From Hirschia baltica ATCC 49814 (lineage in GTDB: Bacteria > Pseudomonadota > Alphaproteobacteria > Caulobacterales > Hyphomonadaceae): DNA of 64,000 bases. Shown piece by piece: positions 36,633 through 45,018 of this stretch (the stretch's first letter is position 1; every line of letters begins with the position of its first letter). Made by a program: the position numbers and the translations under genes. The stretch is from contig NC_012982.1 of NCBI RefSeq assembly GCF_000023785.1, positions 620,001-684,000 on the forward strand, read 5' to 3'. The notes under the pieces are model-generated. The model saw only the letters and a program-made list of their open reading frames with translations, was not told where the DNA came from and did no database searches.

Positions 36633-39380
36633 ATGAACGCCATTGAAATTGAAGAAGCTATATCTGCCCTGGCTGAGCAAGACTTCGATGCTTATGAGTT
36701 TCCCTTTGCGTTCTTAGAAGCATTTGGCAATAAGAAGACAACGATTGAGAGACTGCGCAAGGGCGCGACAAACAAGTCTGATATCGGCGGTGTACTTCAA
36801 AGCAATCATATCCATATCAAGGTTGCTAATGAAGGTGAGGTCTCTACTACCTTTAAAGCGCTCAAGGATAGTGACGCGACGTCCAAGGCCAAAGCAAAAT
36901 TCATATTGGCAACGGACGGCAAAGAATTCCAATCTGAAGAATTGATATCAGGCGAAACCATTGCGTGTGAGTACACCCAATTCCCGGATCATTTTGGTTT
37001 CTTCTTATCATTGGCTGGTATCTCTACCGTCAAGCAAATCCGCGAAAACTCATTCGACATTAAGGCAACAAGCCGACTCAATAAGCTTTATGTCAAACTG
37101 CTTGAAGAAAACCCAGAGTGGGGAACACAAGAGCGCCGCGATGATCTAAACCATTTCATGGCACGGCTCATATTCTGTTTCTTTGCCGAGGATACTGATA
37201 TCTTCAATGGCAAAGATTTATTTACAGCAACCGTAGAGCAAATGAGCGCGCGAGATTCATCCAATACGCATGAAGTAATTGGTGAAATTTTCCGTGCGAT
37301 GAACACAAAGATTGCTAACAGAGAAAATGCAAATCTTCCGCGTTGGGCGGATGCCTTTCCCTATGTAAATGGGGGGCTATTTTCAGGCAGTGTCGATACG
37401 CCAACTTTCAGCAAGATTGCACGAACCTATCTTATTCACATCGGAAATCTGGATTGGCAGAAAATCAATCCTGATATCTTTGGATCAATGATCCAGGCCG
37501 TTGCTGATGATGAAGAGCGCGGCGCATTGGGCATGCATTACACGAGCGTGCCCAATATTCTTAAAGTGCTAAATCCGCTATTCTTGGATGATTTGAGAGC
37601 AAAGCTAGAAGAGGCAGGCGATAGCCCCATAAAGCTGCTTAATTTGCGCAAGCGCATGGCAAAAATTCGCGTGTTTGATCCGGCGTGTGGATCTGGGAAT
37701 TTTCTTGTGATTGCCTATAAGCAGATGCGGGAAATTGAAGCTGAGATAAATAGACGCCGCAAAGAAAATGATCGCAAGACTGATATTCCTATCACCAATT
37801 TTCGGGGAATAGAGCTTAGACATTTCTCTGCCGAGGTCGCTCGCTTAGCGCTTATCATTGCCGAATATCAGTGTGACGTGACCTATCGCGGACAAAAAGA
37901 AGCACTTGCTGAATTATTGCCGCTTGATACGCAAAACTGGATTACATGCGGCAATGCTCTGCGCTTGGATTGGTTAAGCTTGATGGATGTTGGCGGCGGC
38001 GGTGTAAAGCTAACTTCGAATGATTTATTCGAAACGCCATTAGAGCAAGCTGAGATCAATTTTGAAAATGAAGGCGGCGAGATTTATATATGCGGCAACC
38101 CACCTTATCTGGGCTCCACATGGCAAAGCACGGCACAAAAAAGCGATCTGAAGGCGATCTTTGACGGTCGGGTACAAAGCTGGAAATCGCTGGACTATGT
38201 GGCAGGTTGGTTCATGAAAGCCGCCGATTTTGGTCAACATGCCGATTGCACCGCCGCTTTCGTGTCCACCAATTCAATTTGTCAGGGCCAACAAGTCCCG
38301 ATCCTGTGGCCCGCAATCTTTGCGTCAGGGCATTATATCAACTTTGCCCATACCTCGTTCAAATGGGCCAACCTTGCCAGTCACAATGCAGGCGTGACCG
38401 TGGCAATTATTGCCGTATCGAACATGTCGAACCAAATGCGCAGGCTTTATAGCCTGAATGCCGATGGTGAGGCGGTGATGAAAGAGGTGGAGAACATCAA
38501 TGCTTATTTGGTCGCTGCGCCTGATGTTACGGTTCAAAAAGCAAGCAAACCATTGAACGGTTGTGCCGAAATGAGTTTTGGCAATAAGCCAGTTGACGGC
38601 GGCAACCTGCTTTTGAGTTCTGACGAAGTTGAAGCGCTGGATTTGACGCCTGATCAAAAAGCCCGATTCATTCGTCGCATATATGGGTCTGCTGAATTTA
38701 TCCAAGGCAAAGAACGCTATTGCCTGTGGATTAAAGACAAGCACCTTGAAGAAGCACAAGCCATTCCAAGCATATCCTCTCGTATCGAAGGCGTCCGAAC
38801 AATGCGCATCGCCAGCCGCGACAAAAGCGCAAATGAGATGGCCAAGCGCGCGCACCAGATGCGTGAGATGAATATCGGCAAAAAGCACACCATTGGTATT
38901 GCTGCGATTTCATCCGAAAATCGCCCATATTTGCCTTGCGGGCTTCTGGGCAATGACCAAACAGTTACAAATAAACTTTTCGCCCTCTACGACGCCCCGC
39001 TCTGGAACATGGCGCTGATTGCCTCGCGCTTGCATTGGGTCTGGATCGGCACGATCTGCGTCCGAATGCGCACCGACTTCAGCTATTCCAATACCCTTGG
39101 CTGGAACACCTTTCCCGTCCCCAAACTGACCGAGAAAAACAAAGCCGACCTGACACGCTGCGCCGAGGATATCCTGCTGGCCCGCGAGGCGCATTTCCCT
39201 GCCACTATCGCAGACCTATACAAGCCCGATGACATGCCCGAAAACCTCCGTTTAGCCCATGTACGCAATGACGAAGTCCTAGAGCGCATCTATATAGGCC
39301 GCCGCTTCAAAAACGACACAGAACGCCTCGAAAAACTCTTCGAACTCTACACCAAAATGACAAAAAACAGAGAATTATAA
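36633..39380 (+). CDS. MmeI/YeeA-like adenine-type DNA methyltransferase
   Basis: This 915-residue protein has a long helical N-terminal part (FCFFAEDTDIF, then GALGMHYTSVPNILKVLNPLF) as in MmeI-type enzymes, the SAM-binding DPACGSGNF (residues 349-357) and the catalytic NPPY (489-492). The C-terminal third is presumably the target-recognition region. I cannot find a clear PD-(D/E)xK nuclease at the N-terminus, so cutting may belong to the GIY-YIG protein downstream. It is the first gene of a tight four-gene run. The last 700 nt are visibly richer in G+C than the rest of the island. Confidence 0.88.
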   Translation: MNAIEIEEAISALAEQDFDAYEFPFAFLEAFGNKKTTIERLRKGATNKSDIGGVLQSNHIHIKVANEGEVSTTFKALKDSDATSKAKAKFILATDGKEFQSEELISGETIACEYTQFPDHFGFFLSLAGISTVKQIRENSFDIKATSRLNKLYVKLLEENPEWGTQERRDDLNHFMARLIFCFFAEDTDIFNGKDLFTATVEQMSARDSSNTHEVIGEIFRAMNTKIANRENANLPRWADAFPYVNGGLFSGSVDTPTFSKIARTYLIHIGNLDWQKINPDIFGSMIQAVADDEERGALGMHYTSVPNILKVLNPLFLDDLRAKLEEAGDSPIKLLNLRKRMAKIRVFDPACGSGNFLVIAYKQMREIEAEINRRRKENDRKTDIPITNFRGIELRHFSAEVARLALIIAEYQCDVTYRGQKEALAELLPLDTQNWITCGNALRLDWLSLMDVGGGGVKLTSNDLFETPLEQAEINFENEGGEIYICGNPPYLGSTWQSTAQKSDLKAIFDGRVQSWKSLDYVAGWFMKAADFGQHADCTAAFVSTNSICQGQQVPILWPAIFASGHYINFAHTSFKWANLASHNAGVTVAIIAVSNMSNQMRRLYSLNADGEAVMKEVENINAYLVAAPDVTVQKASKPLNGCAEMSFGNKPVDGGNLLLSSDEVEALDLTPDQKARFIRRIYGSAEFIQGKERYCLWIKDKHLEEAQAIPSISSRIEGVRTMRIASRDKSANEMAKRAHQMREMNIGKKHTIGIAAISSENRPYLPCGLLGNDQTVTNKLFALYDAPLWNMALIASRLHWVWIGTICVRMRTDFSYSNTLGWNTFPVPKLTEKNKADLTRCAEDILLAREAHFPATIADLYKPDDMPENLRLAHVRNDEVLERIYIGRRFKNDTERLEKLFELYTKMTKNREL

Positions 39381-39389
39381 GGAGCCTCA

Positions 39390-40271
39390 ATGTTATTCAA
39401 ACGGAAGAAGAATCTCACCGTTCAAGATAAGAATATCAGCATGCATGATGTTGAGGGTGAGGATTATATTTCTTTAACGGATATGGTTCGTGGCGAAGAA
39501 GGCGCAGACCATATCAAAAATTGGATGAGAAATCGTAATACTGTTGAGTTTTTGGGGTTATGGGAGGCTATGAATAACCCCGAATTTAAAGGTGTCGAAT
39601 TCGACACCTTTAGAAAAGAAGCCGGTTTGAACAGCTTTACGCTCACCCCCAAAAAATGGGTTGATGCCACGAAAGCTGTTGGCATCTTATCTAAATCTGG
39701 TCGGAATGGCGGAACATATGCGCACAAGGATATTGCGTTTGAATTTGGGACATGGCTTAGCCCTGCGTTTAAACTCTATCTTATTAAAGAATATCAGCGT
39801 CTCAAAGAAATAGAGAACAATGATCATAACTTAGAATGGAATGTTAAGCGTACACTGAGCAAAACAAATTACCGTCTGCATACTGACGCCATAAAAGATT
39901 ATGTTCTTCCAAGTTCAAAGCGTTTCTGGAACAAAAATTTAGAATATGCTGAAGAGGCAGATTTTCTCAATGCTGCTGTCTTTGGTTGTACGGCTAAAGA
40001 GTGGAGGGAACTCAATCCAGAACGTGCAAAGGCAAAAGAAAATGTAAGGGACTCAGCCAGCATCAACGAGCTTAATGTGATAGCAAACCTTGAAAGTAAA
40101 AACGCTGAGATGATCCGAGAAGGGGCAGATAAAAAAACGCGTTTTGAGGCGCTTCAAAAACTTGCTGCTTGGCAGCTTGAAGCTTTGAATAATATGGATT
40201 TTAAGAGGTCGATAAAACGGACTTCAGAAGATGTTTATTTGATTGATAATAAAAAAGGGGAACAGAAATAG
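39390..40271 (+). CDS. KilA-N domain protein
   Basis: The protein has 293 residues; the ATG is 9 nt after the methyltransferase stop, with AAGGAG before it. Residues about 20-140 form a KilA-N domain: DYISLTDMVRGEEGADHIKNW, the insert LNSFTLTPKKWVDATKAVGI, and FEFGTWLSPAFKLYLIKEYQ. The rest is helical and charged. KilA-N is a DNA-binding domain of phage antirepressors and regulators. Its place between methyltransferase and helicase suggests it is a subunit or a regulator of the system. Confidence 0.88.
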   Translation: MLFKRKKNLTVQDKNISMHDVEGEDYISLTDMVRGEEGADHIKNWMRNRNTVEFLGLWEAMNNPEFKGVEFDTFRKEAGLNSFTLTPKKWVDATKAVGILSKSGRNGGTYAHKDIAFEFGTWLSPAFKLYLIKEYQRLKEIENNDHNLEWNVKRTLSKTNYRLHTDAIKDYVLPSSKRFWNKNLEYAEEADFLNAAVFGCTAKEWRELNPERAKAKENVRDSASINELNVIANLESKNAEMIREGADKKTRFEALQKLAAWQLEALNNMDFKRSIKRTSEDVYLIDNKKGEQK

Positions 40272-40272
40272 T

Positions 40273-42342
40273 ATGGTGTGTAATAATTCTGTACCCTCCG
40301 TTTCCGTAAACTATGCACAAAATGGTAGCTCCAAAAAGTCCAATGAATTGGGTATGCGCCCAATGCAGGAACAGGCATTTGAAAAACGTGGTGAGCAATA
40401 CCTTCTTATCAAATCTCCACCTGCTTCTGGTAAAAGCCGTGCGCTTATGTTTGTCGCGTTGGACAAGCTACACAATCAAGGTGTGAAACAAGCGCTTATT
40501 GTGGTGCCTGAAAAATCTATTGGCTCTAGTTTCAATGATGAGCCTTTGAGCAAATTTGGCTTTTGGGCAGATTGGGAAGTCGAGCCTCAATGGAATTTGT
40601 GTAATGCGCCAGGAGGTGACGATGGTAAGGTTGGAGCCGTTGGAAAATTCTTAGATAGTGACTCGAAAATATTGGTGTGTACGCACGCTACATTTCGGTT
40701 TGCGGTCGACCGTTTGGGCGTTGAAGCATTTGATGATCGTTTGATTGCTGTTGATGAGTTTCATCATGTTTCCGCCAATCCAGACAATAAGCTTGGTGCG
40801 CACTTAATTGATTTTATGGCGCGCGATAAAGTGCATATTGTTGCTATGACTGGTTCTTATTTTCGCGGTGATGCAGATGCTGTTTTATTGCCAGAAGATG
40901 AAGCCAAGTTTGAGAAGGTCGTCTATACTTATTACGAGCAATTGAATGGCTATGAGTATCTCAAAAGTTTAGATATCGGTTATTTTTTCTATTCTGATGC
41001 CTATGCTGATGACATCATGAAAGTGTTGGATCCGAATGAAAAGACAATCATTCATATTCCAAGCGTTAATTCCCGAGAAAGTACCAAGCTTGGTAAAAAT
41101 ATTGAGGTTGATCATATTCTCGATGCACTCGCTGGCGGAAAAGAGGGCAGTTGGAAGGGCATCGACCCAGAGACAGGCTTTCATCTAGTTGAGGCTGAAA
41201 ATGGAAAGTTGCTGCGGATAGCGGATTTAGTAGAAGATGACCCAGCAAAGCGAGACAAAGTATCGGCGTCTCTGAAGGACCCCGCTGAAAAGAATAATCG
41301 CGATCATGTCGATATAATTATTGCGCTAGGCATGGCTAAGGAAGGGTTTGACTGGATTTGGTGTGAACATGCTCTCACCATTGGTTATCGTTCAAGTTTA
41401 ACCGAAATCGTGCAAATTATTGGGCGCGCAACCCGTGATGCTAAAGGTAAAACCAAAGCCCGCTTCACAAACCTCATTGCTGAGCCTGATGCGTCTGAAG
41501 AGGCGGTGACAGAGGCTGTAAACAATACATTGAAAGCGATTGCGGCTAGCTTGCTTATGGAGCAAGTTTTGGCACCACGATTTAATTTTACGCCTAAGAA
41601 CCCAACTAGCGGTGCGCAAGCTAATTTTGACTATGGCGAAGCTGGATACAATCCTAACAAGTGCAATGTAGGATTCAGTGAAGAACGCGGCCAATTTGAT
41701 ATTGAGATTAAAGGGCTAAAAGAGCCGACCTCAAAAGAAGCAAAGCGGATTTGCAATGAGGACTTAAACGAAGTCATTACTGCGTTTGCACAAGATAAGA
41801 AGACTATTGAGCGAGGGTTGTTTGATGATGAACTTATTCCAGAAGAGCTAACGCAGGTGCGCATGGGTAAGATAGTAAAGGACCGCTATCCAGAACTTGA
41901 CGCCAATGACCAAGAAGCTGTTCGTCAACGTGCTATTGCTGCTCTGAATATTACTCAAGAAGCTAAACGCGTTGCCAATCAAGGTGAAGGTAGTGAGCCA
42001 AATGTAAATACAGCGTTTGTAGATGGTGTTAGAAAGTACGTTACAGACGTCACTGAGCTTGATATTGATTTGATCGACCGGATAAACCCTTTCTCAGAGG
42101 CTTATTCAATCCTTTCTAAAACAATGGATGAGGAACGTCTAAAGCAAGTTAAAGCGATTATGTCAGGTAAGCAGATTAAGCTTTCTCCAGATGAAGCGCG
42201 TGATCTTGCAAAGCGTGCATTATTATTCAAACAAGAAAGAGGGCGTTTACCGTCGATTACCTCGCAAGATGCCTGGGAAAAAAGAATGGCAGAGGGCGTT
42301 GCCTTTTTAGCGCGAATGAAAGCAGAGGCTAGCGATGGTTAA
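40273..42342 (+). CDS. SF2 DEAD/DEAH-type helicase of the island operon
   Basis: The 689-residue protein has Walker A PPASGKS (residues 49-55), the DEFH box (about 161-164), motif III MTGSYFRGD, and motif VI QIIGRATRD (about 381-389). The second RecA domain is recognisable by AKEGFDWIWCEHALTIGYRSS. The C-terminal 300 residues are unassigned and end in an ERGRLPSITSQDAWEKR segment that recurs in the next protein. The ATG starts one nucleotide after the KilA-N stop, with AGGGG upstream. It resembles the motor subunits of restriction and defence systems. Confidence 0.88.
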   Translation: MVCNNSVPSVSVNYAQNGSSKKSNELGMRPMQEQAFEKRGEQYLLIKSPPASGKSRALMFVALDKLHNQGVKQALIVVPEKSIGSSFNDEPLSKFGFWADWEVEPQWNLCNAPGGDDGKVGAVGKFLDSDSKILVCTHATFRFAVDRLGVEAFDDRLIAVDEFHHVSANPDNKLGAHLIDFMARDKVHIVAMTGSYFRGDADAVLLPEDEAKFEKVVYTYYEQLNGYEYLKSLDIGYFFYSDAYADDIMKVLDPNEKTIIHIPSVNSRESTKLGKNIEVDHILDALAGGKEGSWKGIDPETGFHLVEAENGKLLRIADLVEDDPAKRDKVSASLKDPAEKNNRDHVDIIIALGMAKEGFDWIWCEHALTIGYRSSLTEIVQIIGRATRDAKGKTKARFTNLIAEPDASEEAVTEAVNNTLKAIAASLLMEQVLAPRFNFTPKNPTSGAQANFDYGEAGYNPNKCNVGFSEERGQFDIEIKGLKEPTSKEAKRICNEDLNEVITAFAQDKKTIERGLFDDELIPEELTQVRMGKIVKDRYPELDANDQEAVRQRAIAALNITQEAKRVANQGEGSEPNVNTAFVDGVRKYVTDVTELDIDLIDRINPFSEAYSILSKTMDEERLKQVKAIMSGKQIKLSPDEARDLAKRALLFKQERGRLPSITSQDAWEKRMAEGVAFLARMKAEASDG

Positions 42343-43534
42343 AGAATTTTCTCCTGAAGATGATGCTTTACTTGCCGAGCTTGGTGTTGAAGTTGAAACT
42401 AAGAAAGCAACAAGTAGATCACCTCGAGAAGAACGTATCATTGCTGGGTTTGAAGAAATACAACGATTTGTAGATGAAACGGGGCGTCTTCCCCAACATG
42501 GCGAGGACAAAGACATATTTGAACGTCTATATGCTTCACGTTTAGATCAAATTAGAGCGCAACCAGAGTGTCACGAATTAGTTGAAGGATTAGACCGTCA
42601 AGGGCTTTTGCGACAAATAGAAACTAGCACTTCGTTAATCGGTGAAATGGACGATGAGGCATTACTGCGTGAGTTAGGTGTGGAGCAAGAAACTGGTTCT
42701 ATAACTGAACTAAAACATGTTCGTTCGGTAGCTCAAATTAAAGCAGCTGAAGAAATCGCTAACCGTGATCTTTGTGAGAATTTCGAAGAGTTTGAACCAA
42801 AGTTTGCAGCTTTAAAAACTGACTTAGAAAATGGTGTACGAAAAACAATTCGTTTCAGGAAAGATGCTGGCTTTTCCAAGACTGATATTAAACAAAATCA
42901 GTTTATCATAGTTGATGGTCAAATAGCTTATATCGCAGAAATTGGTGATGTTATTCAAGCGCCAAACGGTGAGTCAGATGCGCGGTTACGCGTTATCTAT
43001 TCTAATGGTACAGAGAGCGATATTTTGCTTCGTTCACTGATAAGAGCAATGTATAAGGATGAAGCGAGCCGATTAGTATCAAGCCCAGGCGCTGGCCCTC
43101 TTTTTTCAGAGGAAGCAGAGGACGATGATCTTGCGAGCGGGACTGTGTACGTACTGCGAAGTAAGTCTGATCACCCATGGGTGAATTCTAATCGTGATGT
43201 ATTGCATAAGATTGGGGTTACTGGAGGAACTGTAGAACGCCGTATTGCAAATGCATCGAAACAAGCAACCTATTTGATGGCTGATGTTGAGGTAGTAGCA
43301 ACATATAATCTTTTTAATATCAATCGTTCTAAATTTGAGAATCTTCTACATAAGGTTTTTGGGTCTGCTTGTTTGGATGTCGATGTTAAAGATCGATTTG
43401 GTTTTCCAATAGAACCAAGAGAGTGGTTCCTTGTCCCTTTATTTGTAATTGATGAAGTCATAGAGAAGTTTACCGATGGGACGATTGGAAACTATGTGTA
43501 CGATTCAAAAAAAGCCTGTCTTCGAAAGCTATAA
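42335..43534 (+). CDS. GIY-YIG nuclease (T5orf172-like)
   Basis: The protein has 399 residues and overlaps the helicase stop by 8 nt. The C-terminal GIY-YIG domain begins at VYVLRSKSD (about residue 269) and continues HKIGVTGGTVERRIANA and, near the end, EFENLL-like SKFENLLHKVFG with the expected Glu. The N-terminus holds two copies of a DDALLAELGVExET motif (residues 8-22 and 106-120) and a GRLPQHGEDKDIFERL segment shared with the helicase tail. It is the likely DNA-cutting subunit of the island system. Confidence 0.85.
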   Translation: MVKEFSPEDDALLAELGVEVETKKATSRSPREERIIAGFEEIQRFVDETGRLPQHGEDKDIFERLYASRLDQIRAQPECHELVEGLDRQGLLRQIETSTSLIGEMDDEALLRELGVEQETGSITELKHVRSVAQIKAAEEIANRDLCENFEEFEPKFAALKTDLENGVRKTIRFRKDAGFSKTDIKQNQFIIVDGQIAYIAEIGDVIQAPNGESDARLRVIYSNGTESDILLRSLIRAMYKDEASRLVSSPGAGPLFSEEAEDDDLASGTVYVLRSKSDHPWVNSNRDVLHKIGVTGGTVERRIANASKQATYLMADVEVVATYNLFNINRSKFENLLHKVFGSACLDVDVKDRFGFPIEPREWFLVPLFVIDEVIEKFTDGTIGNYVYDSKKACLRKL

Positions 43535-43568
43535 TCTTCTCTAAACAACCTCGCATCACAAAACAAAG

Positions 43569-43589
43569 TGTTGGTATATTTGTTGGTAT
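43569..43589 (+). repeat. Integrase arm-type sites, right end
   Basis: Two direct copies of TGTTGGTAT at 43569-43577 and 43581-43589 lie about 54 nt before attR. They match the words near the left end. Confidence 0.7.
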
Positions 43590-43642
43590 ATGAAATTTTC
43601 ATTTGATAAATAATCAAATAAATCAAATTGTTGAGCATATGT

Positions 43643-43667
43643 TTCGATTCCGGCCGTCCGTACCATT
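43643..43667 (+). other. attR: right 25-bp direct repeat
   Basis: This is an exact copy of 32834-32858. It marks where the chromosome resumes; the next chromosomal gene begins only a few nucleotides beyond it. Confidence 0.93.
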
Positions 43668-43680
43668 CATATTCCTTTGA

Positions 43681-44226
43681 TTGATCAATTTCTTATACGT
43701 TTTGGCGGTAGGGCTTGATTTGTTGGGGGATTTGTATGGAAATCGAGCATGGTTGATTCTTGCCTTTTTGATTGCTGATGTGATGCGAAACACGCTCAAA
43801 TTGGTCTTGCCTGTTATTATTCCATCTTGGCGTTTTTTTGATGCGATCGCGCCGTCGCCGCGTATTGAATACGCGTTATTGACAGATGGTGAAGAAGCGC
43901 CAATTGCATGGGTAGAATTGCGGCCGCGACCTAAGACAATCTCTTTTTTGACCATGCTAAGACGGATTCTGTGGAATCCGGTTTGGAATGAAACTCTGTT
44001 TCTGGTGAGTTGTTCTGAACGGCTACTTGCTAACCCGACCCAGCATAGTGAAGATGAAATCTTTGATCGAGTCTTTGCTGATATTGCGCTTACGGATTGC
44101 TTGGAAAGCACAAAATGCTTTGTGCAATTTCGCTTGATGTCTGTTCATAGAGAATTGAGCGACCTTGTGCGTGAAGAGACATTTCGTTCTGCAATTCGTC
44201 CATTGGATAAAGGCGGAGCGGCATGA
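43681..44226 (+). CDS. Unknown membrane-associated protein, partner of the HTTM-like gene
   Basis: A hydrophobic N-terminal stretch (LYVLAVGLDLLG and AWLILAFLIADVM) precedes a soluble part with WVELRPRPKTISFLTMLRRIL. The stop overlaps the next ATG by 4 nt, so the two are co-translated. I recognise no catalytic motif. The start is uncertain: TTG at 43681 is the first possible codon after an in-frame stop, TTG at 43720 has AGGG 6 nt upstream, and the first ATG is at 43783. It begins only about 14 nt after the island's right end. Confidence 0.65.
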   Translation: MINFLYVLAVGLDLLGDLYGNRAWLILAFLIADVMRNTLKLVLPVIIPSWRFFDAIAPSPRIEYALLTDGEEAPIAWVELRPRPKTISFLTMLRRILWNPVWNETLFLVSCSERLLANPTQHSEDEIFDRVFADIALTDCLESTKCFVQFRLMSVHRELSDLVREETFRSAIRPLDKGGAA

Positions 44227-44903
44227 GTTTGGAGCTGGCGCTAAGGTGGACCGAAATTTTGCTGGGGTTTGCGTTTGTCCAGCAGAGCCTTGAGCATTTA
44301 AAGAGCCATCAAAATGATAGGATATTGTTTGGGCTAAGGCTTATTTTTAGCGTCATACTAATGGTTGGCCTACAGAGCCAATGGGTTTTGTTGGCGCTTG
44401 TTGTAATATCAATGCTGATGTTGCAGCGTTTTCAGGGGCCATATAATGGCGGCAGCGACCGGATGGGATTGCTTATCCTGTTTTGTCTGACATTGGCGCA
44501 TTTTATGCCGACCTTGCAGCTGAAAGAACTGGCTTTTGGCTATTTGGGAATACAGCTTGTTTTGTCTTATTTTATGGCGGGATGGGTGAAGGTGGTCAAT
44601 CCAGAATGGCGGCGTGGGCAGGCGCTACAGGATGTGTTTGCATTCTCTGCCTATCCAGTGAGTTTAAGCCTGCGCGGGTGGGCGCAGCGGCCTCAAAATT
44701 TGTTTTATATGTCTTGGGCAGTGATGTTGTTTGAGCTAGTATTCCCTTTAACTTTATTGACTCAGTATAGCCTTTATATGGGGCTGGGCATTGCGGCGGC
44801 ATTTCATTTTTCTAATGCTTGTTTGTTTGGGCTTAATCGCTTCTTCTGGGTGTGGATTGCGGCTTATCCTTCCATTATCTGGTTTCAAGAACGTTTTTTC
44901 TAA
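44223..44903 (+). CDS. HTTM-like multi-pass membrane protein
   Basis: The 226-residue protein is almost entirely hydrophobic, with about six membrane helices. The FQGPYNGGSDRMGLL loop and the SYFMAGWVKVVNPEWRRGQAL segment resemble HTTM proteins, the family related to vitamin-K-dependent carboxylase membrane domains. The catalytic residues of true carboxylases are not obvious. Co-translation with the preceding gene suggests a two-component membrane complex of unknown role. Confidence 0.7.
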   Translation: MSLELALRWTEILLGFAFVQQSLEHLKSHQNDRILFGLRLIFSVILMVGLQSQWVLLALVVISMLMLQRFQGPYNGGSDRMGLLILFCLTLAHFMPTLQLKELAFGYLGIQLVLSYFMAGWVKVVNPEWRRGQALQDVFAFSAYPVSLSLRGWAQRPQNLFYMSWAVMLFELVFPLTLLTQYSLYMGLGIAAAFHFSNACLFGLNRFFWVWIAAYPSIIWFQERFF

Positions 44904-45018
44904 ACTGGGCTGTCCTTTGGTAAGCGTTTCTTTGTTTTCGTAATTGTGTTTCAAATTCAAGTTAGTGTGATCGTACAAATCATTTTCGCAACGGTCTAAT
45001 GAATGCATAGGTGAATAT

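Larger units (their letters stand above)
32834..43667 (+). mobile_element. Genomic island integrated in tRNA-Leu(UAA)
   Basis: The segment of about 10.8 kb is bounded by a 25-bp exact direct repeat whose left copy is the tRNA 3' end. It begins with a P4-type integrase reading inward and contains TGTTGGTA arm-type repeats at both ends. The cargo is a likely four-gene restriction or defence operon, with a small regulator/DNA-binding module before it. No capsid, conjugation or plasmid-replication genes are visible, so it is either a satellite-like island or one mobilised by a helper. Confidence 0.93.

Noticed and set aside
32857-43642. CRISPR array or phage structural genes in the island
   Set aside because: The only repeats are the TGTTGGTA arm words and the att repeat. 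There is no regular spacer pattern and no capsid, portal or terminase-like protein.
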